Shown: one piece after another, positions 9,793 through 22,095 of the stretch
How the letters are laid out: every line of letters starts with the position of its first letter
How positions within the stretch are numbered: the stretch's first letter is position 1
Assembly: GCA_024138025.1 (NCBI GenBank)
Contig: JAMXBD010000824.1
Coordinates: 1-64,000, forward strand
Source of the DNA: Combretum micranthum
Lineage: Eukaryota > Streptophyta > Magnoliopsida > Myrtales > Combretaceae
Direction of reading: 5' to 3'
Length of the DNA: 64,000 bases
Translations under genes and position numbers: made by a program
The notes under the pieces: model-generated
Database searches by the model: none
Told to the model about the DNA's origin: nothing
The model's input: only the letters and a program-made list of their open reading frames with translations

Positions 9793-10730
9793 TATTTATT
9801 AGAGGAATAGTCTGTTCTGGTGTTTTGGTTCATTAGGAATATAACTTGTGATATAAAAAACAAGTACTATTGACAAGGCTCTTTCTTTCTTTCCATCCTC
9901 CCCACTTTCCTAGAAGACAACCTGGTTAAAGGGAAAAACATAAAACATATCCTAAGGGGGTGGCTGCCAATTTTTTGACTGCCCCAACTGTCCTTCTTGT
10001 CTTTTTCCCTGTTATCATCTTCACTTTGAAAAACACCAATAAAAACCCTTCATTCATCATTTTCATATTCTCTTCCCCATCTTTAGATTTAAAACACTTC
10101 AAGATGATTAGTTGAGAACACTTCAAGAAGTCTATTTTAGTGTCTTACTTCCCATGCATAACTTCTTTTGCACGTGTTTGTCCCCCACTTTTTATATATT
10201 GTGCATGGGTTATTGCTTAGAATTGGTGAACCCATATCTTTAATTTAATATAATGAGTTGCTTTGTCTTATTAAGAGATTTTATTTCCATCATGTTTCAA
10301 TATTTCCATATTATTAAACATAAGAGATGAAAATTTTAAGTTTTATCAAGTCTTATATAGAAAGTTTTTGTTTAATTTTAAATATATTTTATAAACCAAA
10401 TACGGTACGATAAGCTTTGTCCCGTTTAGTATTATGAAAAATCATGCAATTAAAATCCACCAAAGACGCACAACACAAGATGCACGGCGCATCAGGAACT
10501 AAATCCACAACTAATCCACTAACCAGTAACAACATAAACAAAAACCAACAGAACTTCATTCATTTCCACTTGTACATGCAACTTGAGACATCCAAAACGC
10601 AATGAAAAAAAAATAAAAATAAAAAATCACAAAGTATTCTTAAAAAGTTGTCTTTTTGTGCCGATGGATATTGTAGTACCACCAATTTTTCCAGTGGCAT
10701 ATAGCTTATTCAAATTCCAAGAAAAGAAGT
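9793..10730. other. Intergenic region upstream of the UGT gene
   Basis: AT-rich non-coding DNA holding the putative UGT promoter (minus strand). Short open frames here have no recognisable family. I see no repeats beyond short A/T runs. Confidence 0.4.
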
Positions 10731-10945
10731 TTATTATATGTGTGTGTGTGTAAATGAAACTATATGTATAGCCTATATGACATAATAATTGGTTTTAAGC
10801 ATATTGACTGCATCTTTTGTTTTTTGGAATCTCATCACGGTCTTTTATGTCTGACTGAATCCTATTCGGATTTGCTCTCTTGTTATCTTGTTCTATATCT
10901 GCATCTATACTGAACAGTCCCTTTTTTTTTTTTGTTTTTGTTGGA

Positions 10946-11042
10946 AGGGGGCTGGTGGTTGGGGGGGTGGGGGGTGTGGGGGTTGGGATTGGGGGTTGGT
11001 GGGGGTGTTGGGGGGGGCGGTGGGGTTATTGTGGGGGTTGGT
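10946..11042 (+). repeat. G-rich low-complexity tract (G-quadruplex potential)
   Basis: About 97 bases of G runs (3-7 long) separated by T, TT or single bases, preceded by a T run. The open frame across it is a composition artefact. Many ways of forming a G-quadruplex exist on the plus strand. Confidence 0.7.
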
Positions 11043-11273
11043 AAATTATTAGCTCAAAACAAATGTCAAAAACAATGTCCGCTTGTGCATAGCTTGAAAC
11101 CAAACTTAAAAAAATAATTAGCCAACTTGATTTGGTTTAATCTTTGTTATTCAGCATCATGAGCCAAACTAAAACCAAAAAATTTTGAAGTTTGATCTAA
11201 GCTTGAAACCAATATTAACATACTTTCTTTGGTTTGTTTATTCTAAGCGATTCAACATATTTAGTGCTCGTGT

Positions 11274-11500
11274 TAGACATCATCATGGGACGGTTCCGAA
11301 CCGGGAACCGCCTCGAACCATCACCGGCGGTTCCTGATCCGGGAATCGCCCCGTCGGTGACGGTTCCGAACCGTCCAAGGACCCGCCTGTCCAAGCGGTC
11401 CGCGTGGCGGAACCGGCGGTTCCAACGGGTCCGGAACAGCCATATATTTTAATTTAAAAAAAAAAACATGCAGGTTTCTCAGAAACCGTTTCTGTTGGGG

Positions 11501-11540
<40 letters not shown>

Positions 11541-11717
11541 AGTAGGGGTTAAGGTTTTGGTTTTTTTCATTTTTTTCACCAGGAAAAAAAAAAAAAAAAC
11601 CGGTTCACATGGACCGGAACCGCCAGAACGACGGTTCCTTGGAACCGTGAACCGCCCACTCTAGCGGTTCCTGTTCCGGTTCGGGTCCGGAACCGATCCG
11701 AACCGTGCCGATGTCTA
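11274..11717. mobile_element. hAT-type MITE with an internal 38-G homopolymer
   Basis: A 444-bp element with a perfect 8-bp TSD GCTCGTGT at 11266-11273 and 11718-11725. Ends are TAGACATC on both strands. The subterminal regions are dense in GGTTC/GAACC motifs in inverted orientation (for example ACGGTTCCGAACCGGGAACC on the left). There is no transposase. The middle holds 38 consecutive G at 11502-11539 and A runs. An 8-bp TSD with such subterminal motifs is typical of hAT elements. Confidence 0.85.
11502..11539 (+). repeat. Poly(G) run of 38
   Basis: 38 consecutive G in the assembled sequence, inside the hAT MITE. Length in the real genome is uncertain because such runs are poorly sequenced. 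Confidence 0.85.
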
Positions 11718-11949
11718 GCTCGTGTCCATTTTTAGAATGGAACCATGAAGGCCACTGTAGCAGTAGATTCATGCCCAAAAAAATGTACTATTACTAAATG
11801 CAATGGAGAAAATCAGATCATTTCATCAAATTATCTTCATCTTCATTTGTAGATCAGATCGCCAAAAGCTCTCCAAGATTCTTTGCATAACTGCTATGAT
11901 TAACTACTCAAATTGCCATAATCTATAATTTAGAACTAGTTTACAGATT

Positions 11950-12450
11950 CCTTGCTGGATAATTTGAAACAATCTCGTGTTTCTTCTTCTTCAAAAACTT
12001 GAGACCAGAACGAGTTTTACCATAATTAACTAAGAAACCTGCTCATCTCTCTCTCAGGAATGATCGAATCAGCACAAGGATCTCCATAACAGAACTATAG
12101 GAAGAGCCACCTTCCTTGATACTTGCTTTGGACTTCATCCATATAATCCATCATTCTTTGCCTCATTCATGTCATCTTCTCCACTCATTAGTTCTTAATA
12201 GCACTCTCTATCCCATCTCTTTCAAACATTTCTAGTACAAGTCCTACCTGCCAAACATGGCAAGTAAGTAAAGCGCATTCACTCTTTGGTCCCCAATTCA
12301 AGGGCTGCAAATCATGGGCACTCCTTAGGGGATACATTCCATTGTGGAATTCCAGCCACAATGGCTCCTGAAGCCCCCGGCTGGTTCATGACTTAAAACT
12401 TTTTTCTATGTTGCCCATTTTCACAATGAACCCCTTTCTCTTATATTTGT
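11950..12450 (-). pseudogene. UGT76-like pseudogene fragment (PSPG region)
   Basis: The minus-strand copy of the UGT C-terminal region can be followed base by base against 8040-8465: the PSPG segment at about 12290-12400 (compare GGGCTGCAAATCATGGGCAC), the Cys-rich acceptor region and the C-terminal tail. It has several small indels and stops, and no N-terminal exon nearby, so it cannot encode an enzyme. More diverged than its neighbour. Confidence 0.8.
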
Positions 12451-12849
12451 CATTGTTTTTTTATAATTGTTTTATTTTATATTTTATTATAATTTATCAG
12501 ATTAGGTTTCCAATCTAGTTATAATTATGATCCGTGATCTAACCTTAAACCCTATAAGGTCATAAATTTTTTTTTAAATTCATCCCAAAAATCCTATAAA
12601 ATTTATAGGAGGTTGGATGGGCCAGACACCTTGCTTGATTATATACATGTAAATATACAACTCTAAATTTTTTATGAAATTTTATTTAATCACATACTTT
12701 TACTTTACTCCCTCCTCAATCTCTTCAAATATCGATTTTTTCCTTTTGTTATATTTATCTTACTTATTTCTTAATTGCACTTCTTTTATTATTATTTTTT
12801 TTGTTTTACTTTAATTGAAAAAAAATCACCAATGCTTTATAGCCACCAC

Positions 12850-13568
12850 TAGAGGTGGGCAAGTGGGTTAAACGGGCCAACCCGGCCTGGCCCACTTTGG
12901 CCGTGGGTTAACGGGCCAAAAAAATTTTAGCCCATTTTAAAACGGGCCAAAATTGTCTGACCATAACCCAACCCACTTTAGCCCGTGGGTTAAACGGGCC
13001 AGCCCACTTTTTGACCCTTTTTACCCACTTACATATTTTGTGAGTTAAATGGGCCAAGTTGACCCATTTAACTTATTTATACTAATTAAATAAGATATTA
13101 TAATAAAAAAGAGAGTTTATAAGGTTATATATATATATATTAATGATAATTTCATTATTATTTTAATTACTTTTTATATAAAAATAAGTTTTCTAAAATA
13201 ACTTATTAGATAATATATTTCATTTAAAACAATATAATATATTTTATAAAATTTTATGGTGCATGTGCATCAATTTGTCATTCTTTGTTATAATTAACAC
13301 ATAAATTTAATTTCAAGTATAAAAAATCTCAAGAATAACCTTCATTAATACATATTTACCTTATAATTATTTATTTTATTTTTATAAAAGTGGATTGGTG
13401 GGTCAACCCACTTAACCCGTGAGCTAGCCCACTTTGGCCAAAGGGTTAAGTGGGTTGGGTAAAATTAACCCACTTTTAAACGGGCTAAAAAAAGCTGGTC
13501 CTAACCCGTTTTTTAAAGTGGGTTTTTAAACGGGCTGGCCTGCGGGCCATAGCCATTTGTCAGCTCTA
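12850..13568. mobile_element. hAT-type MITE, 719 bp
   Basis: Ends are TAGAGGTGGGCAA on the left and TAGAGCTGACAAA (reverse complement) on the right. They are flanked by an 8-bp TSD GCCACCAC / GCCACCAT at 12842-12849 and 13569-13576 (7 of 8 match). The subterminal parts are rich in GGGCC, GTGGGTT and AACCCAC in inverted orientation. The centre is AT-rich and non-coding, with a (TA) repeat near 13127. Confidence 0.85.
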
Positions 13569-13576
13569 GCCACCAT

Positions 13577-14210
13577 GCACATATTGCGAATTTCCCAATG
13601 CATTGCTGACCACGATTCGGCCAGGGGGGAACGTTTTTTAATTATAAATTAAAACTTAAAATTTAAAAAAATAATTAGAAAAAAAAACTTAAGATAAAAG
13701 TAGAGTTTTTTTTTTTTTTTTGGGCCATCATAAAGTTGGGTTTATTATAGTCAGTTATTCCATCACTTAATAGTAGATAAAGAGGAAAAAATTAGGTCTC
13801 CATTGTCAAAATCTCTATTTTAGTAGGATCTATTAGATGATTTTTTTTTTTTCGTTTTTTTTTTTATTGGTAATTATTTATTTTCTTATTTTCTTTTATG
13901 TTTTATTCATTGAGTTTGAATTTTACAAAACATAAGTTTTATAAGGTATCATATACCACATGTGATATACATATCATAAATAACTATTAATCGTTTTTTT
14001 TTAACATTCAACTGTATTCATAAATCACTTACAAAAGTTATTTAAAGATTAAGCACTATATCATTATCATCAATATGTCAATAAGAATTAATAATTACTA
14101 TTCTATTAACGTCCAACATTTTCCCCACTTTTAGCCTTCTAGCTAGTTGTTTCAGTAAAGTACGTGCTGACCTTTAGATGTTGGACTAGACTTAAAACCC
14201 CGAGCGACGA
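13577..14210. other. Gene-free AT-rich region
   Basis: Long T runs and no recognisable coding or repeat structure. It ends at the sHSP promoter. Confidence 0.4.
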
Positions 14211-14215
14211 AACCA

Positions 14216-14226
14216 GAACATTCTGG
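14216..14226 (+). promoter_or_regulatory. Heat-shock element of sHSP pseudogene 2
   Basis: GAACATTCTGG gives adjacent GAA and TTC units in 5-bp register, 225 bp upstream of the ATG at 14451. A TATA-like stretch lies at about 14316-14326. The same GAACATTCTGG core recurs before every class I sHSP copy with a promoter here. Confidence 0.75.
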
Positions 14227-14450
14227 CAAATCCTAGACATTCTATGAGAGCTAAAGCCGGATAAGAACAGAATTCTACGAGGTAATCCTAGAACTATCTC
14301 ACCCATAATTATCTATTATATATGACTATATATTACAGTCATTCTCCACTCAACAATTACAGACCAAACTTCAAGCAAATTGGTTGTCCAATCTTCACAC
14401 AATCTTCAAGTCTCTAGCTTCTTTCCAAACGATCGCGCCAATCATAAACG

Positions 14451-14895
14451 ATGTCGTTGATTCCAAGCTTTTTCGGCACTCAAGCAGGAGCAGCTTCGAT
14501 CCCTTCTCTCTTGACGTATGGGATCCTTACAAGGAATTTCCTTTCTCTTCTTCCTTTCTGCTCCTAGGGAGGCTGTGGCTTTTGCCAATGTAAGTGTGGA
14601 CTGGAAGGAAACAAAGGACGCACACGTGTTCAAGGCGATCTGCCCGGATCAAGAAAGAGGAAGTGAAGGTTGAAGTGGAAGACGACAGGGTTCTTCGGAT
14701 TAGTGGGGAGAGGAACGTGGAGAAGGAAGACAAGAACGATACTTGGCATCGGGTGGAGCGTGGCAGTGGGAAGTTCGTAAGGAGGTTCAGGTTGCGGAGA
14801 ATGTGAAAACGGATGGTATAAAGGCTTCGATGGAGAAACGGTTTGTCCTTACTGTGACGGTTCCTAAAGTGGAGGTAAGAAGAGAAAGCTATTGA
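14451..14895 (+). pseudogene. Class I small heat-shock protein pseudogene (copy 2)
   Basis: It starts ATGTCGTTGATTCCAAGC, as in the copies at 42394 and 50265. The [20 protein letters not shown] and [19 protein letters not shown] segments can be read in shifting frames. Frame breaks include the N-terminal arm (near 14500-14520), AAGGCGATC (a T missing relative to GGCTGATC, about 14634), CCCGGATC (a G missing, about 14646) and TTGCGGAG (a C missing, about 14794). The intact relatives are cytosolic class I chaperones of about 152 aa. The gene cannot make a full protein as assembled. Its 3' UTR resembles that of the fragment at 47030-47254, which suggests those two are closest relatives. Confidence 0.85.
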
Positions 14896-15109
14896 AATTT
14901 CTAGTCAAATAAGTTGAGAAAATTTTGAATCCAGTTACTGTCATGTTTTGGGTTTTTGATGTATATGGATGTCATGAAATCTCTCTTGAACGGAATGTCC
15001 TCTCTCTATGTCTCTGTCGCTTCTATGAGGAAATTTTCATAGTTTTCATGTAACTATGTTGTTAAATTCTCTGTGTTGCAATGCCAACGAATGTAATAAA
15101 GTTCTATTT

Positions 15110-18100
15110 AATTTTCTTCTAACTCATTAGGTGATTGTCCTAATAGCAACTAATGGGACCAAATTGGGTGCTTAAATTTCACAATTGTAATTGAATAAAA
15201 TTGATAACAATCGAGATGGAAAAATAAAAATAAAAAATAAAATATAGAAACTTGAAAGAATTGAGACATGTTTTCAAGTCAAGATCCGTATTTTAAATAT
15301 TCAAATTATGCAATTATTTCTGTAACTGGGTCTTTTATATATAGGTAAGTGACATAAGAGATATATCTAAAAGCTTTTAGAACTTACATAAAATAAAAAT
15401 TGCTAATACTCTACTATTATAAGGTTTTGAAGATGTTAACTTTCGTATTTATAATATTGAAAAGTTTTTTAAGATTTGTTTACTTCGTTGCATGAATAAG
15501 ATTGATTGTGATAGAATTTTTGTTGCTTTATGGACGGAATAGGATTTTAATAAGATTTTTCTTTATTTATATTTTATTTAAAATTATAGTATTTAAAAAA
15601 AATAATTTCAGTATTGAATTATATGGTTATTCAATGTTTTTTATATTAGGAATTGTTTATGAAATTATTATTACCGTGAAATGATGTGATGAAATTGTAA
15701 TCACAGCATCAGCACCGAAAATTAATGTCTTATGCTAACTGTTAGCCTTTGTATTCTATCCCTTTATATATCCATTCTGCTATGAAGAGGACGAGATTCT
15801 AAATTAGATGCTCTATTTCGAAAAGGGATTTGAGGCCATTCATAATACCTTATTTTATACATCTACACTTGAGTGTAAATGATGAGATTGTAAAATGGAA
15901 GAAAAAAATACTATTAACTATAAATAATTTATTTATTCTCCTATTTAAAAGTTTGAAACAAATAATAATATTTCAATAGAGTAGCTTAGGGCTATCAAAC
16001 GAAGAAGATCCAACATATACTGGAGGTTAGAAATCTGTTATAATGACAAAAATGAATTCAATTATGCTGATGTGAATGTTCAATATCAATAATTCACCAC
16101 CTAAACGGATTGTAGGTAAACAAGTCGATAGGAAATTTGGTTAGGATGAATTATTGCTGTCATCAGAAAACAAAATAACAAATAGCTCTATTTAAAGGTA
16201 GTAAATATAACATAGATTAGTAGTATATATGCGCATTTATATGCATATATATTGCATACAATGGGGGATAGAACGGTGGATGTTGCATTGCGTTTTCTAA
16301 ATGCATTTTCTATAATTCTTTTATTTATCCATGGTCAAAGGCTGTAAACTAAACAGGATCATAGATTTTTTTGCCTTTTCTTTTGCCATGGATCCAATAG
16401 AAATCACAAAATAGAATTGTACTTCATTTTTATAGTGGATGGATTTGATTGCAGTTATTACGTGTATATATTACATGTGTTTCATAATATATGTGGCCTT
16501 AAAAGAGCGATATGAAAGCAAAAACAAGGAATAAATTAGATTAATGAAGTATAAATCACTAACTAATTCAACAAAATATTTTTCATAATTGTTGGTGCCT
16601 TAATTTGTAGGTAGATTATTTTGGATCTCGATGATTTATAAGTTAATGGACCTATTGCAATGGGCGTTAGTGGGTATTTAGGTGTTATCAAATGCGATTC
16701 TAATAATTAAGTTAATAAGGTAGATAAATCAGTAACCAAATAATAGAATAATATGCATAGAATACTATTCTTATTGTTGAAGGACGTATGGTAGAAGTAT
16801 TTGGATAGAGGGCTTGAAGTCGATATGTCCTATGTCCAGTCATGCTTGTTACAATATTGAAGTGTCATTTTAAATTGCTATGGACGAACATAAGCATATA
16901 TAAGCATCAATTAAGTAATTTAACGGTCCCAAGAAATTTCGAATGCATTAAGTTCATGTTTTATGCAATCTGACTTCCATGCCCATAATATTTAGTGATT
17001 AACATTCAACATTAGGACATACTAAATAACAATGAATTTTTGAAATGAATACACATTAACTATTTAATATAGAAAAAACTAAAATAATTAACTCATAGTT
17101 TGCCTAGAGTACTAAAAAACTGATAGTTTTTCTACAAGCCGAGAGACACATGCTAGTGCTATATTGGTTTAAGAATTAATTCAAGGAAAATTTATTAATA
17201 AATAAAATTAAATAAATAAATTGTTAAAAATTCATTTTAAAAAGCCAAAAACTTAAAGAAAAGAAAAAAATGCAAAAAAAAAAAAAACTTTAAAATTATT
17301 TTGGTAAGACTTGATTGTGTCCTTTCAAAATTATTAAATAATATCAGCCTTTTAGATGATCTAATTAATTTATCACAAATTTATATAATATTTCCTTCTC
17401 CAATACAACAAATTTCAAGCAACAACAACCATTCTACGATATAAAATTACTCTATTAATATATGCATTTTTATATATTATCATTCCTCAAAATTTCAAGC
17501 CTCTTCCCTTTACCTTTTGTGCTTCATGTTCTGTTGTACATTTTTCTTTACTTTTTTGTTATAAATTTATTATATGCATTTTTATATATTATCATTCCCA
17601 TGTTATAAAATTTCTTTTACAGTTCTATTTTTTTTTATCAACTATGAATTTCTTGTTTGACTGAAAACCACTACATCGACTGTCGTTATTGGAGCAAAGA
17701 CTTGCTGTCTACCCTGTTTGTTCTCTTTTTTGTGTCCCACAAGACGCGTTCTATCTTGCATAGGTTGAAATGTATGGGGTGGTAGTGGTGACTTTTTTAA
17801 CTAGTTTATCTTATTGGGTGAATGTAAATTGTAGGGATATGCATGAGATACGAATTAGGGTAGAAAAGTTTTATCCTATAGTTGATGAAAAATTGGTTGA
17901 TGATGGTTAAGGTTTCGCAATTCACCTAACAAGAGTAGATAGCTGAATGATTTGAGCTTATTATTATAGATTATTTTTTATACAAATTAGATTCCCGTTG
18001 ATCAGTTCTTCTTCCTATTTTCAAAAAGTGGAGGAACATTTAATGCAAAACAAACAAATCCATCATTGCGATTTAAGCATTTTGGTGGATATAATATTGG

Positions 18101-19670
18101 TCTCCCAAGCATGATACTACATTAGAAAATGAAAACATGCCTAAATACAGGTCTTCTTAATTAGTTGGAAATTAATTAGCAGACCTTTAGTGAGAGTAAG
18201 TCTCGATGTTCCATACGTATTAAGGTAAGGGAATCTCGATAATCTTTTGTAATAAAAAACTCATGAGAATTGTTGGAAAATTATAATTATTCATAAAAAA
18301 GCCTTGATCGGATTTTTTCACGTGGATATAAACACAAAGACACTATAGAAAAGAAAAAATGGTGGAATATCCGAGTTATGGAATGATTTGTAGGATTTAT
18401 ATCTTTTAGAAACTAAATAGATTAAGTTGTAAATTACATAGCTAATTCAATCATATTAGGATAGCTTTCTGTTCTTTTCTCAGGGAGATTTTGCTTAAAT
18501 CCTCCTATCTTCTCTCGCTATGCATTCTTCTCTAGCATCTCTAATACATACTGCAATTCCAGCTCTCTTTTGCTTTCATCATTAAGTCATTGCAGTTCAT
18601 CTTCAGAAACTTGTTTGGAGGACTCCAACCAGATACACATGCAGTGAGCATGATGGTTTCTTATGTGCTTTCTAGTTCGCCCAAAATCATTTGCTAAAAC
18701 TTTGATCTTCTGAATGTCAAAGGAAGAGATATCGTGTTGAAAATTCTTAAATTATTTGTTTTATCTTTTTCCTTTATCTATTTATCTGCCAGTATTCCTA
18801 TCTGCATTAGTTTAGAAAAGAATTTTAATGTGTGACGAGTTTTAATGATGGATTTATGTTAATTTTACTTCAAAAATAAATAATATGACATATATAGAAG
18901 TGTGTTGTTTCCCACCATATTATTAGTGGGGGTGAAACTATGGCCAAAGGCAAGCTAAATGAGTGGTTGAAACACTAATTATTTTCTTTTTTCTTTTTTA
19001 TCTGAAAGAAAAAGGAGAATTCAATTCATTGATACATGATTTATAAATTAAAGAGAAAAAACTTTATTTGAAAATTATAAATTAACTCAAAAAAAAAAAG
19101 AAGGAAAATCTAGTGAAGACCGGTTTATACAGACAACCAAATAAGATTATATTGGGTCACACCTCGAAGGACTTTGCCTAATGCATTCAAATTATTCAAA
19201 AGGCCAGTTTTTTTTTTTTTTGTTACTTGTTTATAGGTCAGTTTGCTTTTTCCATTACTCGTCTTTTTTTTTTCCTTCTCTTTATTGCTGTCTAACTTAT
19301 GGAATGCTGTAAAAAAGAGTTTGTGATTCCTCTTAGCTTGAATTTAAAATGGCATTTATATTTATTTTCACTTCGCACATTTTTCTAGAGTGAGGTATTG
19401 TTTTTGGAAAGATGTTCTGCTTTTCTGATTGATTGACAAGAAAAAAGGAAAAAGAAATGAAAGTAGATCAGATCATCTTTGTTGTGGCTTTCATGTAAGT
19501 TCTTTGGCTTGGGTAAGGTGATCTTAATAGCTCAATCCATTACATTAAAGACTGAAAGATCTCTCCTAAGCTTAGCTAAGTCATTCATTCTTTGCCTGCT
19601 CCGTTCTCCCAAAAAAAGAGACTTTTTATTGTTCCTTGATGAAACCTTTAGTTGAGTTAGTCTAATAGAA
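15110..19670. other. Gene-free AT-rich region
   Basis: About 4.5 kb without a supportable gene, TIR pair or LTR. Short A/T runs are common. A minus-strand stretch at about 18480-18730 is open for short distances but matches no family I recognise. Confidence 0.4.
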
Positions 19671-19779
19671 AAGTATAGACATCCAATTTTTGCCCATTTA
19701 AGGCTTCGATTTATAATAAAAATTAATATTATGTTAAGCCCTCAAATTTAAATAGATAAACAAAAAATACAAAAAAAGA

Positions 19780-19850
19780 GAGAGAGAATAAAAAGAGAGA
19801 GAGAGAGAGAGAGAAATACAAGAAAAAGAGAGAGAAAAAAATTATTATTT
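19780..19850 (+). repeat. (AG)n-rich microsatellite
   Basis: Interrupted AG repeats with short A runs. Confidence 0.7.
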
Positions 19851-21082
19851 TTACAAGGAAAAAGAAAAATTAAAAAGATAAGAAAAATAAATAAATTTTT
19901 AAATTTTTGGGCTTGATATAATACTAGTTTTAATTATAAATTTGTTTGGATACAATTAAATGATTTTATCAATTAAATACATATTTTAGAGAAGCCTTAA
20001 ATATATTTTGAATGCAAAAACAAAACAGGAGCGACCCAAGTTCGAATCGCGTGGAGGGCACAACATTTTTTTGCACTTGGCACGTGCATATGCATGCACC
20101 CACGCGTGGCACGCTTATGGAGCGCGTGTGCCACAAACGCGTCGTCTTCCCCAGGAGACGCGACCATTTTTTCCCGCTCAAATGGCCGTCTTTCGATCGA
20201 TTTTTGGGAAAATTGGCTTCAATTTTCATGAAATTGTTTTGGGGATCCAGAAGTAGACTTGGAATACTTTGTATTCATATCATTTTAGGATTTCGAAAAT
20301 GCAATTTGGGTATTTGAAATTGGATTTGAAAATCATCTAATATGCTTTTTTTTGCACAACTTTCGAAATTCGTTTTTTTAAATTTACACTTCCAAGGTTG
20401 GAATTACACTTCTAAAATAACGAATTAGACTTAATTCGTTGTTTTCAACTCAATTCCAAAGCCAAATACATTTGCGATTTGTTCAATTAAGGCATAAATA
20501 CTCAAATTCATTTTTTTCCCCGCACTTTCGATTTTGGGGTTTCGATTCAATTCAATGCTCATTCGAGTCTTAATCACTATGTATAGGACTCGAATTCATC
20601 TTTCTGAACATGGAAAAGAGAAAAAAAAAAAAGAATCCACAACTTCAAAAATTCTCAATTTTCTTTTGAATCAAAAATCAAAGTTCTTAAGTTCAAATTC
20701 GAAATTTCGAATTCATGAGGTTAAGGTGTTTTTCGAGCAAATCCAAGGTTATAGGAAGCTTTCAGAGTTCCTGATCTACTCGTAGGAAGTTATAGATTGT
20801 TTTAGAAGCTTGATCTTCATCTTCGACCAAGATCCACCAACGGCCACCATCTTTGAAGCTTCTAACCACTGCATTTAGCCACTCCTAGCTCGAGCTACCA
20901 TCACAGGAGTGTTTGTAGGCCTCACTTGGTTCAAATTCATAAGTTTCGTACTTCGAAACCCCCGAGTTGGTGTTTTCCGAACTCTCCAGTTGCCTCTGAT
21001 CATAGCTCCGGCGTCTTCTCCGATCATAGCTTTAGCCAATGAAGGACCGACCCTACTTCAAGATCCAACCCGACCAGGTAAG

Positions 21083-21109
21083 TATTATTATTATTATTAT
21101 TATTTTATT

Positions 21110-21159
<50 letters not shown>

Positions 21160-21160
21160 A
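21083..21160 (+). repeat. Compound (ATT)n(GTT)n microsatellite
   Basis: An ATT trinucleotide block runs directly into about 16 GTT/TTG repeats. The open frame through it (poly-Tyr then poly-Val) is an artefact. Confidence 0.85.
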
Positions 21161-22095
21161 AAAAAATGAAAAATGATTAAAAAAAGATTAAAAAATAGGA
21201 AAAGATGATAAAAAGAAAAAATAGATATATGCATGAAAATTGATTTATCACCTAGAAAAATCGTTTTCTTGAAAAAAAAATAATAATAAATTTGTTAGTT
21301 TATAGGAACACTTTGAAAAATCTTTTTTTTTTTTCTCTTTACAAAAATTCAAAAATTAAAGAACTTAAAGTGAAAAGAATTCTAAAAAAAAAAAATCAAC
21401 CAACACACTATATATTTTATAAAAAGAACTACGTATTGTCTGATCTCAAATAGCTAATACGTAGGCACCTCCAGGGCGACTTAAAAAGTGTTTTTTTTTT
21501 TTTCTTTTGGTTTTTGTCAAATATTATTGATTCATTATTGTATATATTTAGATTTACTAGTTTAATAAAAATTATAAATCTCAATACTATTTGCATGTAA
21601 ATATTTTTTTTGGTAATAACAACTTGTAAATATTATTCATAGTTGTAAATATTTAGATTTGCCAATATTGTAAATATTGTTTAAATTTGTAAATTATAAA
21701 AATCGTAGACTGCACATTAGAATTTTTTTTTTATGAACATTAAAAGGATAAATTTTAATTTAAGAATTTCAGGTGGTAACCGTATGATTTTAATAGGATA
21801 GCCCCCGGATCTAAAAATCTCTAATTTATAAAATTTGATTTTAAAAATCATTTTTTTCGCAAATTAGTAGCTAAGTTAGGATTAACCACTCATTGATCCT
21901 AACTTTTTTTTTCCCGAGTTCTATCTGGTGGCGACTCCAAAATATTTTCAAAAATCAAATTTCTTTTAATTCTTAGTCGAGGATTCATATTAAATGGGTA
22001 AGGGTTTAATATGAATCAGATTAAAAGAAATTAAATCAGAAATGACAAATCCAAGCTCGACAAAAAGACATGGAAATTTTGGGTGTAGATGTTGC

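Larger units (their letters stand above)
10730..12450. repeat. Degenerate duplicate of the sHSP 3' region and UGT 3' half
   Basis: Segments at 10735-10905 resemble 7640-7760 (the sHSP 3' flank). Segments at about 11790-12450 resemble 7860-8470 (the UGT 3' region). The two parts are in the same order and orientation, so this is a tandem duplication about 3-4 kb away, later interrupted by the G-rich segment and the hAT MITE. Confidence 0.7.
19673..22095. mobile_element. Degenerate LTR-like segment
   Basis: The left edge reads TATAGACATCC and the right edge GGGTGTAGATG, an imperfect inverted pair like the TGTAGACACC/GGTGTCTACA ends of some plant LTRs. Near the right end CTGGTGGCGACTCC (about 21925) resembles the region next to the primer-binding site in Tat/Ogre-type Ty3/gypsy elements. 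No TSD, gag or pol was found. Highly uncertain: a decayed solo LTR or a fragment. Confidence 0.35.

Noticed and set aside
9926..10126. Minus-strand open frame of 66 aa upstream of the UGT gene
   Set aside because: No family, lysine/methionine-rich composition typical of random AT-rich frames.
10932..11117. Open frame encoding a Gly/Val/Trp-rich peptide
   Set aside because: Produced by the G-rich low-complexity tract; no start context, family or conservation.
11234..11452. Arg/Pro-rich open frame
   Set aside because: It lies across the left end and subterminal GGTTC repeats of the hAT MITE.
18480..18730. Minus-strand stretch open for about 40 codons at a time
   Set aside because: Stops interrupt it and no domain is recognisable; no paralogue in the window supports it.
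20008..20317. Overlapping open frames on both strands and a GTTCGAAT box resembling a tRNA T-arm
   Set aside because: No A box or cloverleaf can be drawn, and the frames match no protein family. The region looks like LTR debris.
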